Shown here: one piece after another, positions 55,111 to 64,000 of the stretch
Layout of the letters: each line of letters opens with the position of its first letter
How positions within the stretch are numbered: position 1 is the first letter of the stretch
Source: Branchipolynoe longqiensis
Taxonomy: Eukaryota > Annelida > Polychaeta > Phyllodocida > Polynoidae
Direction of reading: 5' to 3'
Length of the DNA stretch: 64,000 nucleotides
NCBI GenBank assembly: GCA_030323885.1
Contig: CM059199.1
Location: forward strand, 34,418,590-34,482,589
The notes under the pieces: generated by a model
Seen by the model: only the letters and a program-made list of their open reading frames with translations
Told to the model about the DNA's origin: nothing
Databases searched by the model: none
Translations under genes and position numbers: made by a program

Positions 55111-55421
55111 AAACAAACAAATCAAACTACACTTGGCTGCAATGCTCAATGATAATATCCGAATACGCAACTTTCATCAAGTAATGCACCAACAAAAAGA
55201 AAAAAAGAAGAAGAAGAAAACAAGTAGCCACATGTCCACCTACGTGGTTCAGTCCTGGCTCCTGAGAGGCACCAACCAAACCGATGCCGACATGATGGAA
55301 AAATGTGATCAGCGCCCATACCAGGATTCCCACAGTGTTGGCCTCCTCTAGTGTTCCACTAACCATCATGAGGTTAGCATCAATTTCCCACCGCCATTAC
55401 TCACCAACGACTTGGTGAGGT
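55111..55421. other. No gene seen
   Basis: An AAGAAAAAAAGAAGAAGAAG run lies at 55197-55218; otherwise unremarkable. Confidence 0.45.
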
Positions 55422-55741
55422 TCTTGTTTGTTGGTTTACATCCTAGCAACAGCAACGGTCATATCAGGACGAGTACCGACTTGTGACACTCATTATGACT
55501 TTATCGTGCTGTCTCGCTGGGAGACCAGGACGCCAGCACCATGACCCGATATCGCGTGCAGTCACATTATACTGATACTGTGCAAACCAGTCCTTGTCCT
55601 ATCCTATTAATGCCGAATGTGAGGCTAGGTACTGACAATTATCAATTTTATAAGTCATTGGTTTGACTCGGCTGGGTTTCAAACTCTCGACCTTCCGCAC
55701 GGGAAGAGAGCCCTCTACCGATTAGGTCACCGCATCCGGAC
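55422..55741 (-). mobile_element. SINE-A (h1 + beta)
   Basis: Complete, diverged copy; head ends TAGGTCACCGCATCCGGA on +. Confidence 0.85.
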
Positions 55742-55796
55742 TTTTTGAAGGATCCGCCACGAAAACACTAGGTGGTCGGGAAGACGCCGGAAAAGA

Positions 55797-56385
55797 ATAG
55801 GTCAGAATAGGTCAGAATAGGTCAGAACAGCTCAGAATAGCTCAGAATAGGGCAGAATGGGGCAGAATAGGGCAGAACGGGGCAGAATAGGTCAGAATAG
55901 CTGAGAACAACTCACAACAACTCACAACAAATCACAACAACTCACAACAACTCACAACAACTCACAACAACTCACAAAAACTCACAAAAACTCACAAAAA
56001 CTCACAAAAACTCACAACACCTCAGCATAGCTGAACATAGCTCAGAATAGCTCAGAATAGCCCATGATAGCCTAGAACAGCTCAGAACAGCTCAGTATAG
56101 CTCAGGATAGGTCAGAATAGCTGAGAATAACTCTGAATAGTTCAGAATAGCTTAGAATAACTCAGAACGGCTTAGAATAACTCAGAATAGTTCAGAATAG
56201 TTCAGAATAGCTCAGAATAGCCTAGAATAGCTCAGAATAGCTCAGAATAGCTCAGACTAGCTCAGAATAGTTCAAATAACTCAGAATACCTCAGGGTAGT
56301 CCAGTATAGCCCAGAACAACTCAGAATAGTTCAGAATAACCCAATATAGCTCAGAATAGCTCAGAATAACTCAGAATAGCTCAAG
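55797..56385. repeat. 10-bp minisatellite (CAGAATAGCT), ~58 units
   Basis: Runs in exact 10-bp register for about 470 bp. A block near 55905-56015 switches to CTCACAACAA and CTCACAAAAA, then returns to CAGAATAGCT. Confidence 0.95.
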
Positions 56386-56955
56386 TATGTGGAAGATATT
56401 CAAGGGAACGGGCAGGATGTTTGGGGGAAATCTTCCTAGGATTTGTCTGTTATTATTTAATTCTAGCGTGAATGCTCAGAATAGCGTAAGTATGCAGCAA
56501 ATATTCATGGGCGGGGGTGGGTGGGGGAAGGTTTCGTATAACTTTTGTGTTATTTAATTCTATGGTGAAAGGTCAGAATAACGCAAGATGGAGGAGATTG
56601 TGAAAACACATACACAATTTGACTTTTTTTAAACAAATATTGAAATATTTAACAGGTTATATTTCACTGAAGCTCTATAAGAAACAAAACAATAAAGCCA
56701 GTTTTATTTAACAACGCCTATAAGAAACAAGTGCATGGCAAGCATGCTACCAACTTTGGCCATCACGTAGCACTGGATTATAGATGCATAGTAAAGTTAG
56801 CGCATACAGTCTATAATTAAGTTTAGCGGTGGGAGGTGCAGAAACCGCTAACTTCCTTTGTGTAAGCTGTAGCTTGGACCTGGTGTGCTCTGTCAGAGCC
56901 TCAATCCTCCCTGAGGGACTAGCAGAACATGGTGAGTACCTGTATTGGTGAACAC
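56386..56955. other. No gene seen
   Basis: A diverged ~120-bp duplication is visible (AGTATGTGGAAGATATTCAA near 56384 and AGTATGCAGCAAATATTCAT near 56489). The remainder is AT-rich. Confidence 0.5.
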
Positions 56956-57262
56956 AGCCTGGCAGCATCTAAGGTCATATCAGGACGGGCACTGACTTGT
57001 GACAGCGCGCACTCATGGTGCCTTTATAGTGCTGTCCCACTGGGAAATCAGGCTGCCAGCACCACAACCCAATATCGCACTCAGTCACATTATCCGGACA
57101 CTGAGCTAGCCAGTCCTTACCCTATCCTATTAATGCTGAGCACCAGGCTAGGAAGCGACAAGTATCAATTGCATAAGTCATTAGTTTGACTCGACCGGGA
57201 ATGGAACTCCCGATCTCTAAAACAGGAAGCCTGCGCTCTACCGATTCGGCAACCATGCCCAG
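56956..57262 (-). mobile_element. SINE-A (h1 + beta)
   Basis: Complete copy; head ends GATTCGGCAACCATGCCCAG on +. Confidence 0.85.
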
Positions 57263-57641
57263 GAGCACAGCCTCTGTAGAGCTAGTACCACCGACTGGGG
57301 TCAAGTATCGGTAATGTTATTATATATGAGAGCAATTTGTTGTTCTCGCTCCCACAGTGCCCCCTCGGGCTCCACTCCCACGTCGTGTATTCAGTGAGCC
57401 TAGGCTGCACTCTCCACCCCGAGGCTCCCTCCGTGAATATGCTGCATAATGCTGTGTGGTGTAGACAGACTGTACTTGGAGAATGAAGCTGAACACTGTG
57501 ACGGGTTAGTCCGATCGCCATCTATTGGCAATTGTGCGCAACAACAATACATTGTGGAATTGTCAGTCTCATGGATAATAACATCATGTTGAGTTCATTA
57601 AAAGTTCCATCACCTAATTTATTATTAACAAGGTTATTGTA
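57263..57641. other. No gene seen
   Basis: GC-balanced to 57520. No recognised frame. Confidence 0.4.
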
Positions 57642-58330
57642 GTAGTCTGCACTGACCGCCCAGACCAGCAGTCACTTTGGGCGTAATTGATTAATCGACT
57701 CTGGTCACCCGAGCCACTTTTTGGCGCATGCGCACATCCTGCAGACTTGGGTCGAATACCGAATAAGCTTCTGCACGCTTGGGGTGGAAGAAATAGTGGC
57801 TTAATCTAAAACCTAATTATTTGTTTTAATAACCAATATAAGTACAGTAAAATAGGATTTAAAGTATTTTAGGATCGTATAAGCTGACAATCTGGGTTAT
57901 TTTTTAAAAAGCATTAAAACAACGAATAGGACCTGTAGTGGTAGCTACAGGTACCAGCTCAGGTGTGACGTCATCGTTCCTAGCAAACCCCAGCCAAGAG
58001 GTGGGTTACTGGCGTCGGGTCGTTTTGCACACGGCACGTGTTTTTGTCGACTCCACTCGCGGTGTTCGATTTGAAATTCAGACGACTTGGGTGACCCGAG
58101 TCGCCCGGGTCGTGTTAATTGATTACGGCCCTAGATAGGTGGGTGTGGATAGGGTGGTTGCATCAGGGAGCTTTGATAATCAAATGGTTAGGGCGCTAGT
58201 CCAGGAATGGAAAAAGGTGCCACTTCGATCCTGCTCTAGGCACAATATTTCCCATTTTCATGAACCCCAACCCCCCCACCCCCATGAAGCTGGTTGCCAT
58301 GACCTGAACCCTGTACAGGGTATATGTAGT
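57642..58330 (+). mobile_element. SINE-D split by a TIR-1 insertion
   Basis: The SINE-D upstream block starts TAGTAGTCTGCACTGACC at 57643, breaks after CACTTT at 57678, and resumes at TAGATAGGTGGGTGTGG at 58132. The decayed tRNA-like part and tail (ATTTCCCATTTTCATGAACC) follow. Confidence 0.7.
57679..58131. mobile_element. TIR-1 element, 453 bp
   Basis: Ends GGGCGTAATTGATTAATCG and (reverse complement) GGGCCGTAATCAATTAACAC. Internal GGTGACCCGAGTCGCCCGGG motif cluster. Inserted into a SINE-D. Confidence 0.85.
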
Positions 58331-58369
58331 ATAGTTGTTGATCCTATCATGTGTATCTATATAAGTGTA

Positions 58370-58660
58370 GTAGTCTGCACTGACCTCTCAGGCAAGGAGC
58401 TACATAGACAGGTAGGCATGGGTAGTATGGTGATATCAGGGAGCCTAGGTGGTGTAATGGTTAGCACACTGGCCCGGAGTGCAAATATATGTGGGTTCGA
58501 GTCCCGCATTAGGCGCAAATGGGTCCACTGAGAAGGATCATTCTGATGACCAATAATGACATACTTTAGAGGCAGTATACTTATGTTGTGTGGGTGATGA
58601 AAATGGGAAATATTGCGCCTAGAGCGGGACTCGAACCCACATGGTCAGGGTCAGTGCAGA
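58370..58660. mobile_element. Inverted pair of SINE-D copies
   Basis: 58370-58517 (+) is the best SINE-D: upstream block, GTGTAATGGTTAGCACAC, GGGTTCGAGTCCCGC. 58514-58582 is the GTCCACTGAGAAGGATCA block shared with 6975. 58583-58660 (-) is a SINE-D tail with B box GACTCGAACCCAC. Confidence 0.8.
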
Positions 58661-59040
58661 CTACTTCACTAGTGTGTTGATCGTTACTATGGACAACGTT
58701 TTGTCCCATTTTGCTTCGCACCTTTTGAGACACTCTCATTTACACAACTTTGTTTTTTGTTCACCTACATTTGGGAAAGGTTGGCGATTTGTTAATACGA
58801 CATACTACCATAGCAACCCCTTCCACACTCTGAGGAGTTGCGCACTCTGCTTCTTACCTCACTGCGCATGACAGGGGTCGCCAGCCATCATGGAAGAATG
58901 GCCTTGTGACCTAATTCATCGACATGCGCAGAGGGATGGACTGGCGGATGGAGCGCTTGTGTGTGTGTGTGTGTGTGTGTGTGTGATGTGTGGGGAGGGG
59001 GGGTGCGAGGGCGATGTGTGCAGCGGGAAGGGAGGTGGAA
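58661..59040. other. No gene seen; (GT)n
   Basis: Dinucleotide GT microsatellite at 58957-58984 followed by G-rich DNA. Confidence 0.6.
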
Positions 59041-59365
59041 ATTGGTTGGTTGTTGGGGGGTTTCACATCCTGGTAACATCTAAGGTCATGTCAGGATGGG
59101 GTAACGACTTTTGACAGTGTGCACACATGGCAACTGCTCAGTGCTGCCCCACTAGGAAATCAGGTCACCCGCACCATGGTGACCCAGTCACAATATCCTG
59201 ACACTGGGCTAACCAGTCCTTGCCATATCCTATTAATGCCAAATGCCAGGTTAGGAAGTGATAAGTATCAATTTTATAAGTCATTGCTTTGACTCTACTG
59301 GGAATTGAATTCCCGATCTCCCACACGCAAGGCCCGCGCTCTACCAATTCGGTCACCCCGCCCGA
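59041..59365 (-). mobile_element. SINE-A (h1 + beta)
   Basis: Complete copy; a small internal loss near CACCATGGTGACCCAG. Head ends CGGTCACCCCGCCCGAGG on +. Confidence 0.85.
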
Positions 59366-59634
59366 GGTCGGAGGCGGGGAGGGGGGGGGGGGGGAGAAGG
59401 AGGGGGGGGAGTATAATTTCACCGCCGGGAAATGTAGCTGGCTGTTTCCGGTTTAGCTGAGGGACGTGGTGTGCGTGGCTGTGTGTTGTCAGCTCGTGTC
59501 TGTCTGTGTGTCCCATCTGTCTCAATGCTTCTCCGCATCCAACATAACACGCACGCTCATCGCCAGCCGTCAATCATCATCGTATTGTACCCTTTGTCCT
59601 TTGTTACTATTCACTCAGTGGTGGTGGGTGCCTG
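59366..59634. other. G-rich run and spacer
   Basis: Runs of G at 59376-59410; nothing else recognised. Confidence 0.45.
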
Positions 59635-60565
59635 TGTTGTCGATTGTGATGTTGTTTGTGCTGTTTATGATGTTGTTTGTGAATATGTTATTAATTCTGT
59701 TTGCGATGTTGCTTCCAATGTTTTTTTGTGATGTTTGTTGTGATTTGTGTGGTGTTCTTTGTGTTGGCATTTCTGATGTTGTTTGTGATGTTGTCTTTTA
59801 GGTTGCGTGTGGTGTTCTTTGTGATGTTACTTGTAATATTGTGGCGTTGTATGTGAACTTGTTAGCGGTGGTGTTTGTGATGTTTGTGATGGTTGTGATG
59901 TATATGATGTGTGTGATATTGTTTGTGTTGTAGTTTGTGATGTTATGCATGATGTCATGTGTAGTGTTGTTTGTGGTGGTTGCTATGTTTGTGATGCGTG
60001 TGATGCATGTAATGTTGTTTGTGATGGGTGTGATGTTCATGATGTTTTGTGCAATATGTATGATGTTGTTTATGATGTTGTTTATGGTATCATGTGTGAT
60101 GGTGTTGAGATGTTGTTTGTGATGGGGGTTGTAGTGTTTATGGTGTTGGTTCTGATGTGGGCGGTGATGTGTGTAATGTAATGTGTGGTGTTGGTAGGTG
60201 TTGTTGTTTTGATGTTCTGGGTGATGTTGTTTGTGATGGTTGTGTGTGATTTTGTTTTGATGTTCGGCATCTTGTTTATGATGGTGCGTGTGATGGTGTG
60301 TGTGATGTTGGTTGTGATATTGTTTGTGATCTTGTGTGTGATGTTATTTGTGATGTTGTTTGTGATGATGGCTGTGATGTTGTGTGTGATGTTGTTTGTG
60401 ATGGTGTGTGAGGTTGTTTGTAATGTTGTTTGTGATGTGGGTTGTGATGTTGAGTGTGATCTTGTTTGTGATGTTCTTGGTGATGTTGTTGATGAAGTTG
60501 TATGTGGTGTTGTCTGTGATGTTGTATGTGATGTTGTTTGTGATGTTGTTTGTGATGCTGGTTCC
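59635..60565. repeat. 12-bp minisatellite (TGTGATGTTGTT)
   Basis: About 75 imperfect units, more regular after 60300. A unit length divisible by 3 makes long Val/Met-rich (+) and Thr/Asn-rich (-) frames, which are artefacts. Confidence 0.95.
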
Positions 60566-60802
60566 ACTGTTTGTAGTACTAATATTGTTTACACTTTTCT
60601 TTATAGCAGTGATTATGACGATGCATGTGAAGTTGGTGGTGCTGCCTGTAACATTGCTTGTGTACTAGTACTAGTATGTATTGAGTCCCACAACCATATT
60701 GTGGCAGTGTTAAATGGTCTGACCCTTGCCAGTCAGAAGCACTGGTAGGTGGCTGCAGGCTACCAGAGGTGCTGCCTATGGTGAACAGTTCCACTATTTA
60801 TT
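60566..60802. other. No feature seen
   Basis: GC-balanced spacer. Confidence 0.4.
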
Positions 60803-61112
60803 TTTTTTGGTCCATTAGTTGTTTAAGCAGGGGAAATTTCAGTCATAGATGACTGGTCTTCCTCATTCCACTGCTGGTCGATAGAAAGCCCGAGCCTACA
60901 CTTTTACTGACCCAAGGGATTTTTAACCTCCCACAGCACATAGACATGGTATGAGAGCAACCAGCCTTTGATGACGCTGTAAGTTATCCACAGCGGTGGA
61001 AATCCAAATTGGCAGAGCTGGGGGCATGGGGAATCGAACCGCCGACCCTCGGATTAGGAGTCCGACCTAGAAAAATGTCAGACACTCTAACCACTCCACC
61101 ACAGAGAACGCC
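60803..61112 (-). mobile_element. SINE-B1 (h3 + alpha), full length
   Basis: On + TTTTTTTGGTCCATTAGTTG, tail alpha, B body, GGAATCGAACCGCCG, CTAGAAAAATGTCAGAC, ending CACCACAGAGAACGCC. Confidence 0.9.
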
Positions 61113-61216
61113 ACAAAAACTCACGGGGAGGGTACCCAACTGGGCAGTGGCAGGTTACATCTATTCTGGCATTGACAGTATAAACCGATGAGGACCCGGA
61201 ACATTTGACTTGGTCA

Positions 61217-61449
61217 ATAGAAAGTACGAGCCAAACACTTTTACAGACCCAAGAGATTGTTAACCTCCCATAGCACATAAACATGGTATGAGAGCAACTG
61301 GCCTTCGATGATGCTGTAAGTTATACACAGCGGTGGATATCCAAATTGGCAGAGGCGATGGCATGGGGAATCAAATCATCGTCCTTCAGATTAGGAGTCT
61401 GACCTAGAAATAAGTCAGATATGCTAACCACTCCACCACAGAGAACAGC
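61217..61449 (-). mobile_element. SINE-B, tail missing
   Basis: B body from TCAATAGAAAGTACGAGCC to the h3 head end CACCACAGAGAACAGC. Without its tail it cannot be assigned to B1 or B2. Confidence 0.8.
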
Positions 61450-61552
61450 AGTTAATGGAGGGATTCTATAAGCTTATCTGTCCCCAGGCAGATAACAAAC
61501 CAGTCAATCACACTTGTAGCAAGTGTCAATTTTAAAAGTGTCAATTATACAC

Positions 61553-61935
61553 AGGACGCGGTGGCCAAATCGGTAGAGTGCAGGCTTCCAGTGTGGAAGG
61601 TGGGGAGTTTGAATCCCACCGAGTTGGTTTGTTGTTGGAGTTTAACGTCCTGGCAACATCTAAGGTCATATCAGGACGGCCCAGCCGAGTCAAATCGATG
61701 ACTAATAAAATGGATAATTGCCACTACCGAGCCTGCCACTTGAAATTACTGGGATAGGACAAGGACTGGTTAGCACAGTATCAGGATGTAATGGGACTGA
61801 GTGGGATATCAGGTCATGGTGCTGGCTGGCTGATCTCCCAGTGGGTCAGGACTATAAAACCGACATGAGTGCGTGCTGTCACAAGTCGGTGCCCGTCCTG
61901 ATATGACCTTAAATATTGTTAAGAGCAAAAACAAC
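61553..61935 (+). mobile_element. SINE-A (h1 + beta) with a nested SINE-A tail
   Basis: Head GGCCAAATCGGTAGAGTGC, B box GGGAGTTTGAATCCCACC; the h1/body junction is interrupted at 61625-61677 and the body resumes at CCCAGCCGAGTCAAATCG. Confidence 0.9.
61625..61677 (-). mobile_element. Nested 53-bp SINE-A tail
   Basis: TTTGTTGTTGGAGTTTAACG to CATATCAGGACGG is only the SINE-A 3' end, reversed. It is flanked by CCCACCGAGT and CCCAGCCGAGT, a likely ~10-bp target duplication of LINE-mediated retroposition. Confidence 0.85.
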
Positions 61936-62362
61936 AACAAAACAAACAAAAACAAACAAATATCTGATTTGACTCGGTTTGGAATCGAACCCAGGACGTC
62001 CTATTACCTTTGTGTTTCCCACTCTGGTTCCCCTCTCTGTAAGTGGAAACAAGGCCTGCTTTTTGTTCCCCCCCCCCCCACCGCTACCCCCCCCCCCCTC
62101 CCCACACTCCGGCCCGTGCAAAGCGCAGGGTAATAAAGCAGCTGGACTTTTGTCACTAACAACCAGCCAGTGTGTCTTAATTAAGCATTTCACCCGCCAG
62201 AAGCCTGTCATTAAGTTCAATCCGCCGCTGGCAGACACCAACATCCGGTGTGGAGCCACCAGTAGCTTTTTTGTTCTTGCTTTTTTTTCTATCTTAAAAA
62301 AAAGAGAAACATCAGAAGCGAGATTCTCAATTTGACATATGATAATGATTAGTTAATTTTTA
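61936..62362. other. No gene seen; C runs
   Basis: 61970-62010 may be a short SINE head relic (GGTTTGGAATCGAACCC). C runs at 62069-62098. Confidence 0.45.
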
Positions 62363-62402
62363 GTTGGGGGGTTGGGGGGTTGGGGGGTTGGGGGGTTGGG
62401 GT
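62363..62402 (+). repeat. (TTGGGGGG)n G-quadruplex-prone tract
   Basis: Five blocks of four to six G separated by TT. Far too short and too internal to be a telomere. Confidence 0.85.
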
Positions 62403-62551
62403 TCATGTTCCAACAACATCTGATGTCATATCAGAGGAGCCAATGACTTGTGAAAGGGCCCTCATATGGCCGGTTGTTGTTCTCTATAGTGCTGCCTTAT
62501 TGGGATGCTGCGCACCCGGCACTATTACCCGAAATCGCACTTAGGCACCAA
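62403..62551 (-). mobile_element. SINE-A 3' part
   Basis: TCCAACAACATCTGATGTCA to CGAAATCGCACTTAGGCAC, with a GGCCGGTTGTTGTTC insertion near 62470. Confidence 0.7.
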
Positions 62552-62638
62552 AATGTATTGATGGTGGGAATATAGTTTGATAAGTTAGTGCCCGGATGTG
62601 GTTTTATTTTTTGCCATTAATAGTTCTTAGATTCATTG

Positions 62639-63002
62639 ATTAAAGCTGAAGAGTCCGATGGAGCATCACATTTTCAAAATTAAGACAATAATTTAGATTT
62701 GTTTATATATATCTAACTTAGATATTGATGCACTTAAAACGCATTTGTTGCCATATAGAAGGGAATACTGAGTCAAATTAATGGAACCTCTTACTGCCGA
62801 AGCCTAGGGTGTCAGAGTGTTGGTGTGTTTGCCAAATTTAATGTTGCATGTTTGCACTTCAAATATCTCAAAAGTCAGCCATTTAAAATGAACTGATGAA
62901 AGTTACTTCAAACTAAGGTAAGGTAAATTATAGCAGTCAATTTAATATCTTTATCTCGGAAAAATGTCAGAAACTCAAAACGATCGGCTTGTTCAACTTT
63001 AA
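62639..63002 (+). mobile_element. TIR-3 element, ~364 bp
   Basis: Left TTAAAGCTGAAGAGTCCGAT; right (reverse complement) TAAAGTTGAACAAGCCGATC. Interior shared with the other TIR-3 copies. Confidence 0.75.
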
Positions 63003-63105
63003 GCAGGGGAAGTTTCAATCAGAGACAATTATTCTTCCCCATTCCAATGCTCCTTGCCCCTGGTAATGTTGTCAAGCACCAGGCTAGCTGGTGACAAATG
63101 TAAGC
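63003..63105 (-). mobile_element. SINE-C fragment
   Basis: AGCAGGGGAAGTTTCAATCA then CAATGCTCCTTGCCCC: tail alpha joined to the start of the A-type body, directly after a TIR-3 end. Confidence 0.7.
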
Positions 63106-63116
63106 TTTGATAGTAT

Positions 63117-63567
63117 GGGCCTTAATCGATTAACATGACCCGAGCGACTCAGGTCACCCGAGTCATCAGAATTTCAAATCGAACACTGCGAGTAGAGTCG
63201 ACAAATACATGTGCCATGTGCAAAACAATCCGATGCAAGTAACCCACCTCCTAGCTGGGGTTGGCTACGAGCGATGATGTCACATTTGCGCTGGTACCAT
63301 CCTGCAGGATAACAGCTACCAGTACCAGTCATACATGGTTTTTTTAAAGAATAACTTAGATTAATTAAATGGAAATATAGCTAAACTAGGCCATCATAAA
63401 ATACTTTAAATCCTATTTTGCAGTAGTTTTATCGGATATTAAAAAAAAAAAAAAATGTCCACCCAAGCATGGAGAAGCATATTCGATTATTCGACCCAAG
63501 TCTGTAGGATGTGCGCATGTGCCAAAAAGTGGCTCGGGTGACCCGAGTTGATTAATCGATTACGCCC
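63117..63567. mobile_element. TIR-1 element, 451 bp
   Basis: Ends GGGCCTTAATCGATTAACA and (reverse complement) GGGCGTAATCGATTAATC. The interior is close to the 8634 copy (GTAACCCACCTCCTAGCTGG, GATAACAGCTACCAGTACCA). Confidence 0.9.
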
Positions 63568-63811
63568 AGCGTGTTGGCTTCCTGAGGTTCCACTTGAGCA
63601 GAAGTAATGGACACATTTCCCAATTAAATGGAGTTAATGGAGTGGGAGATCTATACTGCTGATTACACCGCCTCGAACTGGTGACTTTTCAATCTGCTTT
63701 TGTAATTAATTACTTAAGTCGCCGCTGTCTAGCAGACCAAAGGTACAAGTTGTACACAATTCCTTCAAATGCTTTATGAGGTGGGTGCTTCCAGAACATA
63801 ATTTTTTAAGA
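63568..63811. other. No feature seen
   Basis: Short AT-rich spacer. Confidence 0.4.
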
Positions 63812-64000
63812 TTGGCTGGTTGGTTGTTGGAGTTTTACATCCTGGCAACATCTCAGGTTATATCAGTACGGGTACCGACATGTGACGGTGCGCGCTCATG
63901 GTGACTTTATAGTGCTGCCCCACTAGAACACCAGGCCGCCAGCACCATGACCTGATACCCCACTCAGTCACATTATCCTGACCCTAAGCCAACCAGTCCT
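63812..64000 (-). mobile_element. SINE-A, cut by the window end
   Basis: TGGTTGGTTGTTGGAGTTTT through the beta body to AAGCCAACCAGTCCT; the head would lie beyond 64000. Confidence 0.9.

Noticed and set aside
59466..60748. Val/Met-rich and Thr/Asn-rich frames
   Set aside because: Products of the 12-bp minisatellite.
62363..62402. Interstitial telomere
   Set aside because: TTGGGGGG is not the animal telomere repeat (TTAGGG), and the tract is 40 bp.

Overview
This window looks like non-coding, repeat-packed nuclear DNA from an invertebrate animal, most likely a mollusc. The reasons are eukaryotic tRNA-derived SINEs, non-LTR and DIRS-like retrotransposon debris, many terminal-inverted-repeat (TIR) elements, long minisatellites, and a repeat at 6650-6975, 34318-34378 and 54590-54695 that I remember (unchecked) as common in mollusc genomes. 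There are no operons, ribosome binding sites, CRISPR arrays or prokaryotic genes. I find no convincing complete host gene. Two places look like possible exons: 50286-50389 (+) and 37170-37308 (-), the latter with a possible partner at 36690-36765.

Layout. 1-818 is a satellite with about 191-bp dimers. 3.4-14 kb is a mosaic of SINEs and TIR elements. 15.2-19.3 kb has a LINE fragment, a 40-bp minisatellite, a G-rich array and a TIR element with internal tandem repeats. 20.5-21.0 kb is a 9-bp array, followed by AT-rich DNA and more SINEs to 26.5 kb. 26.5-31.7 kb is a very GC-rich, broken DIRS-like retrotransposon (Gag-like frames, reverse transcriptase with YVDD) carrying an 856-bp internal tandem duplication and cut off at the start of RNase H by an inverted microsatellite. 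31.9-33.2 kb is an 11-bp array. 33.4-43.6 kb mixes TIR elements, SINEs, degenerate minisatellites and a second LINE fragment. 44-50 kb is AT-rich with a degenerate long repeat and a 60-bp minisatellite. 50.6-64 kb is again dense in TIR elements, SINEs and short-unit arrays.

The most interesting structure is the SINE population. At least three tRNA-like heads (h1, h2, h3) are joined to at least three different bodies or tails (alpha, beta, gamma) in five combinations, with sharp switch points. In the entries, SINE-A is h1 or h2 + beta, SINE-C is h2 + alpha, SINE-B1 is h3 + alpha, SINE-B2 is h3 + gamma, and SINE-D is a separate family with a conserved block upstream of its tRNA-like part. TIR-1 to TIR-8 are provisional names for eight TIR families seen here. 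All family names are mine; no database was searched.
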